Assembly: GCA_016178155.1 (NCBI GenBank)
Contig: JACOTZ010000174.1
Span: forward strand, 1-32,612
Direction: 5' to 3'
Length of the DNA: 32,612 nt
From: Acidobacteriota bacterium
Lineage (GTDB): Bacteria > Acidobacteriota > Terriglobia > Bryobacterales > Bryobacteraceae
This document shows positions 15,702-24,342 of the stretch, piece by piece; the stretch's first letter is position 1, and each line of letters opens with the position of its first letter. The notes under the pieces are model-generated. The model saw only the letters and a program-made list of their open reading frames with translations, ran no database searches and was not told where the DNA came from. The translations under genes were made by a program, and so were the position numbers.

Positions 15702-17225
15702 ATGTCTAAGTTGGTTCTTGTATGCGGGCTCGTCTTGTTTGCGTGGATCGCGGGCGCCGCGCCCACCATGCTGGTGCCTAATCTTACAGTCAATCTTTAT
15801 CAGGGCGGGCTGGCTCTGCCCACCACCATGGCCTTCATCGGGGCGAACGAGTTCTTCGTGCTCGAGAAAAATTCCGGCAAAGTGAAGCACGTCATCAACG
15901 GCAATGTGCACGAGGTGCTGGATCTCGCCGTCAACAGTTCCTCGGAACGCGGTCTTCTCGGCGTGGCGCTGCATCCGAACTTCGGCACGAACCATTTCGT
16001 GTACCTGTACTGGAGCTGCCGCGCGCCTGTATCGGCCGATCCGTTCATGCCCTCGCAGACGCGTTGCGTGGAAACGCCCGAGTTGGGAGCGGATACGAAC
16101 GACGTGCTCGCCACGCCACTGCTCGGCAACCGCGTCGATCGCTTCGTGTGGAACGGCTCGACGCTGATGTTCGATCGGAACCTGATCATGCTGCGTGCTT
16201 TCCAGAACGATGGCGCCACTTCACCTTTGAATCCGGTCACCGGCCAGATGCAGCCGCCGCGCGCCAACCACGACGGCGGCGTGATCGCGTTCGGTCCGGA
16301 CGCCAAGCTGTACATCATCATTGGCGACGTGGGCCGCCGCAGCCGGCTTCAGAACCTGCCTTCCGGTCCCACGCCGACCGGACTGGGTGCGACCGTTCCC
16401 GATGACCAGTTCGGCGGACCCCAACCCGACGACGCGCACTTCACCGGCGTCATCATCCGGCTCAATGATGACGGCAGCACGCCCGTGGACAATCCGTTTT
16501 ACAGCCATGGCGCCGGGATCGGCGGAGAGGTAGGCCGCAACATCCAGAAGATTTTTGCCTACGGCATCCGCAACAGCTTCGGCATGACCTTCGATCCGCT
16601 CTCCGGCAACCTATGGGCTCAAGAGAACGGTGAGGACGCATTCGATGAGCTCAACCTGGTCGAGCCGGGGATGAACTCCGGCTGGATTCAAATCGCGGGA
16701 CCGGTCGCGCGCGTGGCCCAGTACAGGCAGATCGAGACCACGTCGCTGCACCACGAAGACTTCCCGAATCTCCAGCAGTTTCGCTGGAGCCCAGAGAATA
16801 TCGCGCAGACCCCGGGCGAGGCGCTCTCGCGGCTGTTCGCGCTGCCCGGATCGCACTACAGTGATCCCGAGTTCAGTTGGAAATTCGTGATTGCTCCGGC
16901 GGGCTTGGGCTTTCTCAACAGCCGCGCCCTCGGGCCGCAGTTTTTTGGCGATCTCTTCATGGGCCTATCCACGACGGATACGCTCGGCGGAGCGTTGCTG
17001 CGCATCCATCTCACCGGCAACCGCCGCAAGGTCGCCGTGGACAATTCGGGGCTGGAGGACCGCGTCGATGACAACACGGACGTCCACGAGCTTACCGAGA
17101 GCGCGGGTTTCCTCGTCGGCCGCGACTTCGGCATCGTGACCGACATCAAGACCGGGCCGGACGGCAATCTCTACGTCGTATCGCTGTCCCAGGGCGCGAT
17201 CTACCGCATCACCCGCAGGCCGTAG
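15702..17225 (+). CDS. Secreted PQQ-type glucose/sorbosone dehydrogenase family protein
   Basis: A 507-residue protein with a signal peptide (KLVLVCGLVLFAWIAGAA, cleavage near 20) and the beta-propeller pattern of the glucose/sorbosone dehydrogenase family: LALPTTMAFIGANEFFVLEK, SERGLLGVALHPNFGTN, ANHDGGVIAFGPDAKLYIII, GIRNSFGMTFDPLSGNLWAQ, ENGEDAFDELNLVEPGMNSG and IKTGPDGNLYVVSLSQGAIY. Members bind PQQ and calcium and oxidise aldoses in the periplasm; the substrate here cannot be told. AGCGGAGGTGG, just before the ATG at 15702, fixes the start. It stands downstream of hisA but looks functionally unrelated. Confidence 0.87.
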   Translation: MSKLVLVCGLVLFAWIAGAAPTMLVPNLTVNLYQGGLALPTTMAFIGANEFFVLEKNSGKVKHVINGNVHEVLDLAVNSSSERGLLGVALHPNFGTNHFVYLYWSCRAPVSADPFMPSQTRCVETPELGADTNDVLATPLLGNRVDRFVWNGSTLMFDRNLIMLRAFQNDGATSPLNPVTGQMQPPRANHDGGVIAFGPDAKLYIIIGDVGRRSRLQNLPSGPTPTGLGATVPDDQFGGPQPDDAHFTGVIIRLNDDGSTPVDNPFYSHGAGIGGEVGRNIQKIFAYGIRNSFGMTFDPLSGNLWAQENGEDAFDELNLVEPGMNSGWIQIAGPVARVAQYRQIETTSLHHEDFPNLQQFRWSPENIAQTPGEALSRLFALPGSHYSDPEFSWKFVIAPAGLGFLNSRALGPQFFGDLFMGLSTTDTLGGALLRIHLTGNRRKVAVDNSGLEDRVDDNTDVHELTESAGFLVGRDFGIVTDIKTGPDGNLYVVSLSQGAIYRITRRP

Positions 17226-17420
17226 CCGGGCTCGCCGCGCAGCACTGCCTGCAGTCATCCTTGCCGCGGCGCATTTGCATCGCATCCCGGCAGATCGGCG
17301 CCATCGCCCGGCTTCATTGCTCCGATCGGCCACTCTATTTACACGGAAACACGAAGAGCAGGGCTATGCCGGGATTCTGTTGCCCGCGCCCTGGGTCGTC
17401 TTCCGCGATCAGTGATACAG
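17226..17420. other. Intergenic region after the dehydrogenase gene
   Basis: No gene, RNA or clear terminator was recognised. A reading frame that crosses it has no family motifs. Confidence 0.4.
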
Positions 17421-17775
17421 ATTTCGAGGCGGGAGTTCACGCTGGCGCATGCACACGCGTGCTCGGGCGCTCGCGACCTGCTCGATGCTCACTGGATCGC
17501 CTGCGCCGGATCATCGAGGGGCCTGCGACTACGGTGATCTCGATGGCGGCCGATATCTCGAATACCCTGACGCGTTTAACCAAAGGACCGCGGCACCAAG
17601 GCGGGAAGGACAGGACCCAGGCACTCAACGGAGTGCCGCCAGATCCGTTGCGTAAGTACTTGGCGAGGACTTATATGCGATAGAGCGCCTGGCAGAGGGT
17701 ACCGAGCTCCGCATCGCCCACTTTCCGGAAGTCAGACTTCAGAGGCCGCATCGATCCACGTTTCGGCGGCCGTGA
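17421..17775 (+). pseudogene. Possible decayed 6-pyruvoyltetrahydropterin synthase-like gene
   Basis: Pieces in different frames resemble the family in order: ISRREFTLAHAH near the start, TTVISMAADISNTLTRL in the middle, then ALNGVPPDPLRKYLARTY, and finally ERLAEGTELRIAHF in another frame. Intact members have an N-terminal F-x-A-A-H, a GMVxDLxxLK strand, PTAENLA and a C-terminal ET motif. Here the zinc histidines and the HGHNY segment are not clear, and the frame changes at least once. The match is weak and by eye; the stretch could be plain noncoding DNA. Confidence 0.25.
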
Positions 17776-17836
17776 CGACAGATCTGTCTATCCAAGCACT
17801 CTCGCAGATTCTGTAGATTCGAGGAGGGATGGGCCA

Positions 17837-19069
17837 CTAGTGCTCCCGAACCAATTGGAAGTCACCGCCTCGAGGGCCAGGCCGGATGACCCAACCCTCC
17901 GCGATCGTGACGGTCCAGCCGTCGCCTTTGAGTGTTTTACCCTCGACCACCGGCGGGGCCGGAACGGTGAGCTTTCCGCGATCCGGGTACACGAGAACCG
18001 CCGAGGCCTCCAGCGTGCCCCACTCCGTCACGGTACGATACGACGGATAGATCGTGCCTTCGCCGGGAATCGGAGTCATCCCGATTGACATAAAGGAAGC
18101 GTTGCGCCCGCGGGGCAGGACCAAGACAGGCCCTTCGACAAAACGACGGCGCAGTTCCGCAACGCGGGCCTTGTGCTCCACCTCGCGCCTGGTTTCCCGC
18201 TCGCGGATCTCCGGCCCGCCATGGGACACAGCGGCGGCTTCCAAATCCTTCACGGGCCGGACGCCCGCGAAGGGTTCGATCAGCTTTCCCGGATCGTCGC
18301 CGGGCTTTATCCGACGTTTCCAACCCGGCGCGTATTCATCGAGCAGGATTCCATACGCAGCGCCCACCGGATAGGCGAATTGGCGAACAAACGTGAGCTC
18401 GGCGGGAGCCTTTGCGAGCTGTTCGATGGCACTACGCGCCGCCTCCGAGCGGGAACCGGCGGCCACCACAGTTGCCGTGTACTGCGCAAGACCTTCATTG
18501 ATTTCCAACGCCCGCTCGCTCTCCGCCGCGCCGGGGAACCGGCCTCTGCGCGCGGCACGAAACGCCAAAGCGTCTCCAACCGCCGCCAAGCGTGTCTCGC
18601 CCGACGAGCCGAGTGCCCGGCTCAGCGCTTTCCATTCCAGTTGCATCCAATAGCGGCCTTCCGGCGTGTCCAGATGATCGTTGGGTAAGTCCGGGACTAA
18701 CAGACCCAGTTGCGGCTGAATCCGGTGGAACAGTTCGTGGATCAGGAGCTGCCCTTGTCGATCTTGCATGGCTGCCAGGAACGGCCAGGAAATGGTGGTC
18801 CAGCGAGTGCCGCCCCAGTCCATCGCAGCGTTAGCGAATCCCAGAACGGCCAGCCGTGGGCCCTCGGGAGCCGGCTGGTTGGTCGCGATCGTTTTGGTGG
18901 CCGGATCGGCGATCACGATCGGACCGCACAAGGAGGTCCTCCACAAATTGCCGCCCTCGCGCTCGCACAGGGTCTTCGCGTGGTTGAAAGCCTCCGCCGC
19001 GCGCTGCTGATCGACCTGGGGGAGGCCCGCCAGGGGCAGGAAAAACAGCGAGAGGATTCCTCGATTCAA
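17837..19069 (-). CDS. Putative secreted gluzincin-like metallopeptidase
   Basis: A 410-residue protein with a short hydrophobic N-terminus (ILSLFFLPLAGLP) that may be a signal peptide. The zinc motif HELFH is at 111-115 (LLIHELFHRIQPQLGL), and a third ligand Glu192 is likely in EINEGLAQYTATVV, the pattern of gluzincin peptidases. The C-terminal 120 residues look beta-rich. The exact family is unrecognised and the substrate unknown. The start is TTG at 19069, overlapping the stop of the upstream regulator gene by four bases, so the peptidase belongs to a three-gene operon with an XRE-type regulator and a DUF2975 membrane protein. Confidence 0.7.
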   Translation of the reverse strand: MNRGILSLFFLPLAGLPQVDQQRAAEAFNHAKTLCEREGGNLWRTSLCGPIVIADPATKTIATNQPAPEGPRLAVLGFANAAMDWGGTRWTTISWPFLAAMQDRQGQLLIHELFHRIQPQLGLLVPDLPNDHLDTPEGRYWMQLEWKALSRALGSSGETRLAAVGDALAFRAARRGRFPGAAESERALEINEGLAQYTATVVAAGSRSEAARSAIEQLAKAPAELTFVRQFAYPVGAAYGILLDEYAPGWKRRIKPGDDPGKLIEPFAGVRPVKDLEAAAVSHGGPEIRERETRREVEHKARVAELRRRFVEGPVLVLPRGRNASFMSIGMTPIPGEGTIYPSYRTVTEWGTLEASAVLVYPDRGKLTVPAPPVVEGKTLKGDGWTVTIAEGWVIRPGPRGGDFQLVREH

Positions 19070-19317
19070 GGGTCAACCTCCTCGAGCTCGGCCGTGAACG
19101 GCTCTTCGAATTCTCTGGAAACCCACTCCAGGAGATCGCCGGGCTGGCAGTCCAGTTCGCGGCAGAGAGCGTCCAGAGTGGAGAACCGGATGGCCCGAGC
19201 CTTATTCGTCTTCAACACCGACAGGTTGGCTAACGTGATCCCCACGCGCTCGGCTAAGTCGGTGAGGGTAATGCCCCGTTTGAGCAGCACGCGGTCCAGG
19301 CTGACACGAATAGCCAT
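19066..19317 (-). CDS. XRE-type helix-turn-helix regulator (Cro/C1 family, YozG-like)
   Basis: An 83-residue protein, almost entirely one HTH domain: MAIRVSLDRVLLKRGITLTD at the start, then LAERVGITLANLSVLKTNKA (helix-turn-helix), then FSTLDALCRELDCQPGDLLE. This short type is commonly encoded next to DUF2975 membrane proteins, as here, five bases downstream of one. The acidic tail (EEPFTAELEEVDP) is extra. The ATG at 19317 matches the family start. It probably controls its own operon, perhaps through the TATCGATA sites at 20008-20042. Confidence 0.9.
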   Translation of the reverse strand: MAIRVSLDRVLLKRGITLTDLAERVGITLANLSVLKTNKARAIRFSTLDALCRELDCQPGDLLEWVSREFEEPFTAELEEVDP

Positions 19318-19322
19318 GAGTA

Positions 19323-19949
19323 TCAGATGGTCAGCGATTGGTCTTCGTGCAGCCGCGTTCCTTCCCGAAAGACTTCGGCGATGACCAGGATGGCGAAGCC
19401 GCCGACAATCGTGATGCCGTTGAAGTCCGTCGAGGCAACAAATCGCACGCCGTTCGCGGTGAAGTGCAGGCTCGTATAGTAGCTCCAGAAGTAGACCAGT
19501 GCGGCGCGGGCAAGCTCGCCGAAGATTACCGTGAATCCCACCCAACGAATTCTTCGGGCATTCTCCGGGATGAACGGCAGCCCCCGGCTCAGAGACCGGA
19601 CGATGTGGCGGAGCTGGGTCAAGACCCAGAGCAGAAAACCGAGCAGAAGCACGATCAGGAACATGCTGCCGGAAAAGAAGGCGCCATTCCGAACCGGAAA
19701 CCGTAGATTACCGCGGAGCTTCTCGATCCGTGCGTCAGTTTGCATGGAAGCGCTGCTACCATGAACCGGAGCTTTCAATTCCAGGGCCACCGGCAGGTTC
19801 ATGGTCAGGTTGTCGCCTTCCAGGTTGACGAAGAAGCTGAACACCAGCAGTCCGGTCAGCAGGCCCAGGGAGGCGGCAACCAGCCACCACGCTGCGTCGA
19901 GGACAAACCGGATGAAAGATGCGATGGACCGCTCGCCGAGTGCTTTCAT
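19323..19949 (-). CDS. DUF2975 integral membrane protein
   Basis: A 208-residue protein with four hydrophobic helices at about 12-40, 90-112, 138-160 and 178-195, and a 50-residue extracytoplasmic loop between helices 1 and 2. The ending AEVFREGTRLHEDQSLTI, with LRHIVRSLSRGLPFIPENARR between helices 2 and 3, is typical for DUF2975. The biochemical role of the family is unknown. It is nearly always paired with a small XRE regulator, suggesting it senses something at the membrane or holds the regulator there. Here it is the first gene of the operon. Confidence 0.88.
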   Translation of the reverse strand: MKALGERSIASFIRFVLDAAWWLVAASLGLLTGLLVFSFFVNLEGDNLTMNLPVALELKAPVHGSSASMQTDARIEKLRGNLRFPVRNGAFFSGSMFLIVLLLGFLLWVLTQLRHIVRSLSRGLPFIPENARRIRWVGFTVIFGELARAALVYFWSYYTSLHFTANGVRFVASTDFNGITIVGGFAILVIAEVFREGTRLHEDQSLTI

Positions 19950-20007
19950 TGACTAAACCTCCGGGATTCAACCTCCGGCTGAGTGCTCCGGTCAGGGCCG
20001 TAGGCTC

Positions 20008-20042
20008 CTTATCGATAAGCAATATTATCGAATATCGATAAG
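20008..20042 (-). promoter_or_regulatory. TATCGATA operator array upstream of the DUF2975 operon
   Basis: CTTATCGATAAG at 20008-20019 is a perfect palindrome. A second site, TTATCGA-ATA-TCGATAA at 20025-20041, is an inverted repeat with a 3-base centre. They lie 59-93 bases upstream of the DUF2975 start and are AT-rich in GC-rich surroundings. The likely use is autoregulation by the XRE protein. A PadR-type regulator is an alternative because similar ATATCGAT sites are used by that family, and a broken padR gene lies 0.5 kb away. Confidence 0.55.
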
Positions 20043-20489
20043 AAATGCAAGGGAAAGTTTAAGCCGGCCAAGGCACCAGCGTACCCAGCCGAACGATCCA
20101 CGAGCATACGCCAAGGCTGTCATCAAACCGCGCAAAGCGTATTCTCGATGATGTCGAAAACCGAGCTGAATCATCCCGTCGAATCAGTTGAGCTCCGGAG
20201 AGCGGCGATTCCGGAAGCTGGCCCGGAGGTCGACGCTGATTACCCGCGATTCACAATAACCGGCCAAACTACTTGATTCTGAATCGCTTACGCTGAAAGT
20301 GGTACAAGCAGATTTGGACCGGTTATCGTGGACTACCCGCGGGCAATCGCCGCGGAGCGCCGGTCGCAGGCAGTTCCGCCGGTCGGCGACACGTCCAAGT
20401 GGGTCGCGGTCGCGAGGCGATTCGGCGCGCCTTGACAGCGAACAGAATGTTGGCGGACAAGCGTTCCAATAGCCGGCTGTAGGAGAGCA
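20043..20489. other. Intergenic region before the PadR remnant
   Basis: No gene is supported. A short palindrome, GATTC-T-GAATC, lies near 20275-20285 and could be part of the old PadR promoter. ORFs on both strands here lack family motifs. Confidence 0.4.
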
Positions 20490-20824
20490 TGCGGGCACAC
20501 CAATGACCGCCTCCAAGGGACGCTTGACCTCCTGGTCCTCAAGACGCTCGCCTCCCGAGGGCCGATGCACGGCTAACGGGATCACGCTGCACATCGAGCG
20601 GGTCTCGGAGGAAATCCTCCGGCTGGAGGAGGGCTCGCCCTATCCGGCCCTGCATCGTGTGACACAGTCGGGCTGGCTGCGTTCCGAATGGGGTGTTTCA
20701 GAGAACAATCGCCGCGCCCGTTATTACTCCATCACGGCTGCGCGTCGACAAGCAGTTGGCCGATGAAGAGCAGAACTGGGCCGCCTTGACGGGCGCGGTG
20801 GCTCGCGTTCTGCAATTCTCGTAG
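20490..20824 (+). pseudogene. PadR-family transcriptional regulator, frameshifted
   Basis: The PadR pattern is visible but split over frames. MTASKG at 20503 is followed by a one-base loss near 20520, after which the next frame gives TLDLLVLKTLASRGPMHG and then a stop. A one-base gain near 20577 restores the first frame with GITLHIERVSEEILRLEEGS, PYPALHRVTQSGWLRSEWGV and NNRRARYYSITAA. A third shift near 20745 leads to KQLADEEQNWAALTGAVARV and LQFS, ending at TAG 20822-20824. Intact acidobacterial PadR proteins of this type are about 110 residues and repress a neighbouring ADOP permease gene, whose remnant follows 10 bases later. Confidence 0.85.
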
Positions 20825-20834
20825 GAGAGGGAAC

Positions 20835-20950
20835 GTGGCGTTGTTGAATCGTCTGGCCGATATCTTTCGACCTGCAAGGGTTCGCGATGAAATTGAAGAA
20901 GAACTACGTCGTCTCTGTCACAGGGCGCGATACGGCATCGCCCGCAGGCA
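20835..20950 (+). pseudogene. Remnant start of an ADOP-type (MacB-like) permease gene
   Basis: From the GTG at 20835, following GGAGAGGGAAC, the frame reads VALLNRLADIFRPARVRDEI, EEELRRLCHRARYGIARRQ and then a stop. The N-R-L-x-D-x-F-R ... R-V-R-D-E-I-E-E-E-L beginning is typical of acidobacterial duplicated orphan permeases, which run to about 800 residues. Everything after the first 40 codons is gone, so only the 5' end persists behind its PadR regulator. Confidence 0.7.
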
Positions 20951-21381
20951 GTAGCCGGGACCAGGGCGCGGGCTCCCCGGCCACGCCGTCACAGAACGAA
21001 CGTGCGGTAGAAGCGGTGCAGGCAAATGCGGCAACGATAGGGTACGACGAGAGCAAACTGCAGCAGCCATTCGAAGCGGCGGCGAAGGGCGGAAGGTCGA
21101 ATGTCGGCGACCCCGCATCTGGGGCACAATCTGGTGTTTCGAAGCACGAAAGCGCTCTCCCAGCCCGGAAGTCAAGCACTTGATCGACACGCGTCGGCGC
21201 CGCCATTAGACCCGCCAGGCCGGAACCCTGCCGGCTGTTCCACTTCCCCGTAGTGGAATTCCCAAAAAGCGGATGCAACCGGGTGCAACGACCCTGGTAT
21301 CCTACTGAAAACTCGTGTATTCTTGGGTAGCGGGGAATCTTCCGAGCGTGGAACTGCGCGTGCTATAGCCGGGGCGATGAA
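20951..21381. other. Intergenic region before the sensor kinase
   Basis: No gene with recognisable motifs. A reading frame at 20887-21183 overlaps the ADOP remnant in another frame and looks spurious. The promoter of the kinase gene should lie near 21300-21370, but no clear boxes were identified. Confidence 0.4.
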
Positions 21382-24342
21382 GTGTCGATCGACACACAAT
21401 CGGGCGGGAGTGTGAAAGACCTCAAGAGCCAGTTCGGCAACGCGCTACTGGTCATTCTGACCACTGCGGCGGGGGTCTGCGCCTTCATCAACTTTCAGCA
21501 GAACTTCCAACCCGATAAGCGTTATCGTCTTCCGGAAGACGGCATCACCTGGGTCGACCGGGTGGCGAAAGATGGCGCCCGCCAGGTGCGGGCCCTGTAT
21601 GTCGAACCCAGCAGCCCGGCGGAGAAGTCGGGCATCCGCGCCGGCGACACGCTCAAGAAGATCTCCGGCACGCCGATCGAGCGGGCTACCGACGTGGCGG
21701 AGGTTCTCATCCGGCTAGGCCCCTGGGCCAAGACGGAATATGTTGTCGAGCGCTCGGGCCTCGAATTCACCGCCAAGCTAATCGTCGGCGAACGGCAGCC
21801 AAGCTATGCCGTTTCCTATCAGTACCTGGTGGGCGTTGCCTATCTCGCGATCGGGCTCTTCGTGTATTTCCGGCGCGGGAACGCGCCCAAAGCCCTGCAC
21901 TTTCTGGCTCTCTGCCTGGTCAGCTTTGTCTTGTCCACGTTCCATTACACCGGTAAGCTGAACAACTTCGACAAGGTCATCTACTGGGGGAATGTCGGGG
22001 CGGCACTGTTCGCGCCCACCATCTTCCTGCATTTCTGTCTGACCTTCCCGCAGCCGCGGCGTTGGATCCGCGGCCGCTGGCGCACGGCCGCGCTTTATCT
22101 CCCGGCCGCCCTGTTGTTTGCGGCCGTTTGGGCGGTGGGCAACGGCATCCTGCGGGCGAACATCAGCCCCATCGAGCTGCGCTGGATGCTCGACCGGCTG
22201 CTGCTCGGGTACTTGACCGGGGTGTACCTGATGGGCGCGATCTCGCTCACGGTGCAGCACCGGCTCGCCGACGATGCCATCGTCCGGCAGCAGCTCAAGT
22301 GGCTGCGCAACGGCGCGGCGCTGGGTCTGATGCCTTTTACGGCATTTTATGTCCTGCCCTACCTGATGGGAGCTGTGCCGGGGCCGTACCAGCAGCTCGC
22401 GGTGTTTTCGCTGCCGCTCATCCCGCTCACCTGGGCATACGCGATCGTGCGTTACCGGCTGATGGATGTCGACGTGATCTTCCAGCAGGGCTATGTGTAC
22501 ACGATGGCGACACTCGCGGTACTGGGCGTCATCTACAGCCTCATTCTGGCCTTCGGCAAATTCGACGACCTGAGTCCGGCGGCGGCCGTCATCATGATCC
22601 TGATCGCCGCCTTCATCTTTCAGCCGATCCGGAACTGGATCCAGGAGCAGTTCGACCGGTACTACTTTTACAAGGACCGCTACGACTACCGGCGCACGCT
22701 GATCGAGTTCGCGCGCGAGCTGAGTTCGGAGACCGACCTGGAGAAGATGCTCGGCTCGGTCGCCGACCGGCTGCTGCGCACGCTTTCCATCCGCCACGTT
22801 GCGTTCTTTCTGCTGGACGACAAAACGGGCGAGTTCCAGCTCGCGCAGTATCACGGGCGGCAGGATCAGCTCGCCGATCCGGACCATCTCGACCTGAGCT
22901 TTCTGCCGGCGGTGCCGAAGAAACCGTATCTGTTCTTCGAGCGCACGCGGCACGCCTTCGATGTCGTGTCGCAGGAGATGCCGTCATCGGTGCGGCACAC
23001 GATTGCGGATCTCGACCTCACCTATTACCTGCCGTGTAGCGTGCGCGGCCGCACCATCGCGTACCTCGCCGTGGGCCGGACCGAAGAGGGCGACTTTCTT
23101 TCGAGCGACGACCTGGACCTGCTGGTGACACTGTCCGGCTACGTCGGCATCGCCATCGAAAACGCGCGCCTGTATCACTCGCTGCAGCGAAAAGTCGCCG
23201 AATACGAGCGCCTGAAAGAGTACAACGAGAACATCGTTGAGTCCATCAACGTAGGCATCCTGGCAGCGGGACATGACGATCGCGTGGTGAGCTGGAACAG
23301 CCAGATCGAGCAGCTCACGGGCATCTCGCGCGCTTCGGCGATGGGTCGGCACCTGGCCGAGCTGTTCCCGCCGGAGCTGTGCGGCAAGTTCGATGAAGTC
23401 AAGGGCGAGAGCGGGATCCACAATATATACAAGTTCGTGCTGAAGCCGCAGGCCCGGGCCGCCGGCCAGGGCGCGAATGGCGCCGGCAACGGCCACGACG
23501 TGCATCATGGCAACGGGTCGTCGACCCGCGAGCGCGTCGAGGCGGTGGTCAACATCGCCATCGCTCCACTGATCTCGAAAGAGATGGAGCAGATTGGCCG
23601 GCTGGTCATCTTCGATGATGTCACCGAGCGCGCCGACCTGGAGCAAAGGCTGGTACAGGCGGACAAGCTCAGCTCGATCGGGCTGCTGGCCGCGGGCGTG
23701 GCCCACGAGGTGAATACGCCGCTGGCCGTGATCTCGACCTACGCGCAGATGCTGGCCAAGCAGATTTCAGAGGACGAGCAGAAGTCGAGATTGCTCGATA
23801 AGATCGCCAAGCAGACGTTTCGTGCCAGCGAGATCGTCAATTCTCTGCTCAGCTTTTCCCGCATGTCGGCTGCCGAGTTCGGCGACGTCGATCTCAACCG
23901 CGTGATCTCGGAAACGGTCTCCTTGATCGGTCATCAGTTGGAGAAGGCGAGAATCAGCCTCCAACTGAAGCTGAGCGACCACGTACCGCCGGTCAAGGGC
24001 AATGCCGGCAAGCTGCAGCAGGTGTTTCTCAATCTCGTGCTCAACGCGCGCGATGCCATGGAAAACGGCGGATCGCTCACCATCCGCACCTGGGCCGAGA
24101 ACGGATTTACGCGGGTGGACGTGGCCGACACCGGCCAGGGGATCCCGGCCGAGCACCTGCCGCGCATCTACGATCCCTTCTTCACCACCAAGAGCGGTCG
24201 GAAGGGCACCGGGCTGGGGCTCTCGGTTACCTACGGCATCGTGAAGGAGCACGGTGGATCCATTGAAGTGCAGAGCCGCCCGGGCGCTGGCACACTGTTC
24301 CATCTCGAATTCCCTTTGGCCAGAAAACCCGTGAATGCCTGA
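21382..24342 (+). CDS. Membrane sensor histidine kinase with PDZ, GAF and PAS domains
   Basis: A 986-residue kinase. After a first membrane helix at about 18-38 comes a PDZ-like domain at about 55-135 (VEPSSPAEKSGIRAGDTLKK), then about eight hydrophobic segments between 146 and 412, a GAF domain at about 439-600, a PAS domain at about 610-740 that contains a Gly/Asn/His-rich insert, and the kinase core: H-box AAGVAHEVNTPLAVISTYAQ with phospho-acceptor His775, N-box NLVLNARDAMENG, VADTGQGIPAEHLPRIYDPF, and GTGLGLSVTYGIVKEHGGS. The GTG start at 21382 follows GGGGCGA; a second GTG at 21412 is possible. The gene overlaps the response-regulator gene by eight bases. The signal is unknown; an extracytoplasmic PDZ suggests sensing of a peptide or protein end. 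Confidence 0.9.
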   Translation: MSIDTQSGGSVKDLKSQFGNALLVILTTAAGVCAFINFQQNFQPDKRYRLPEDGITWVDRVAKDGARQVRALYVEPSSPAEKSGIRAGDTLKKISGTPIERATDVAEVLIRLGPWAKTEYVVERSGLEFTAKLIVGERQPSYAVSYQYLVGVAYLAIGLFVYFRRGNAPKALHFLALCLVSFVLSTFHYTGKLNNFDKVIYWGNVGAALFAPTIFLHFCLTFPQPRRWIRGRWRTAALYLPAALLFAAVWAVGNGILRANISPIELRWMLDRLLLGYLTGVYLMGAISLTVQHRLADDAIVRQQLKWLRNGAALGLMPFTAFYVLPYLMGAVPGPYQQLAVFSLPLIPLTWAYAIVRYRLMDVDVIFQQGYVYTMATLAVLGVIYSLILAFGKFDDLSPAAAVIMILIAAFIFQPIRNWIQEQFDRYYFYKDRYDYRRTLIEFARELSSETDLEKMLGSVADRLLRTLSIRHVAFFLLDDKTGEFQLAQYHGRQDQLADPDHLDLSFLPAVPKKPYLFFERTRHAFDVVSQEMPSSVRHTIADLDLTYYLPCSVRGRTIAYLAVGRTEEGDFLSSDDLDLLVTLSGYVGIAIENARLYHSLQRKVAEYERLKEYNENIVESINVGILAAGHDDRVVSWNSQIEQLTGISRASAMGRHLAELFPPELCGKFDEVKGESGIHNIYKFVLKPQARAAGQGANGAGNGHDVHHGNGSSTRERVEAVVNIAIAPLISKEMEQIGRLVIFDDVTERADLEQRLVQADKLSSIGLLAAGVAHEVNTPLAVISTYAQMLAKQISEDEQKSRLLDKIAKQTFRASEIVNSLLSFSRMSAAEFGDVDLNRVISETVSLIGHQLEKARISLQLKLSDHVPPVKGNAGKLQQVFLNLVLNARDAMENGGSLTIRTWAENGFTRVDVADTGQGIPAEHLPRIYDPFFTTKSGRKGTGLGLSVTYGIVKEHGGSIEVQSRPGAGTLFHLEFPLARKPVNA

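Noticed and set aside
17261-17683. 140-codon plus-strand frame as an intact gene
   Set aside because: No ribosome binding site or complete domain; only part of it resembles a pterin-synthase fragment, so it is treated as a possible remnant.
20887-21183. 98-codon frame downstream of the PadR remnant
   Set aside because: It overlaps the ADOP remnant in another frame and has no family resemblance.
21778-22953. 391-codon minus-strand frame opposite the kinase gene
   Set aside because: Shadow frame; its sequence is rich in Gln, Arg, His and Asp without any domain pattern.
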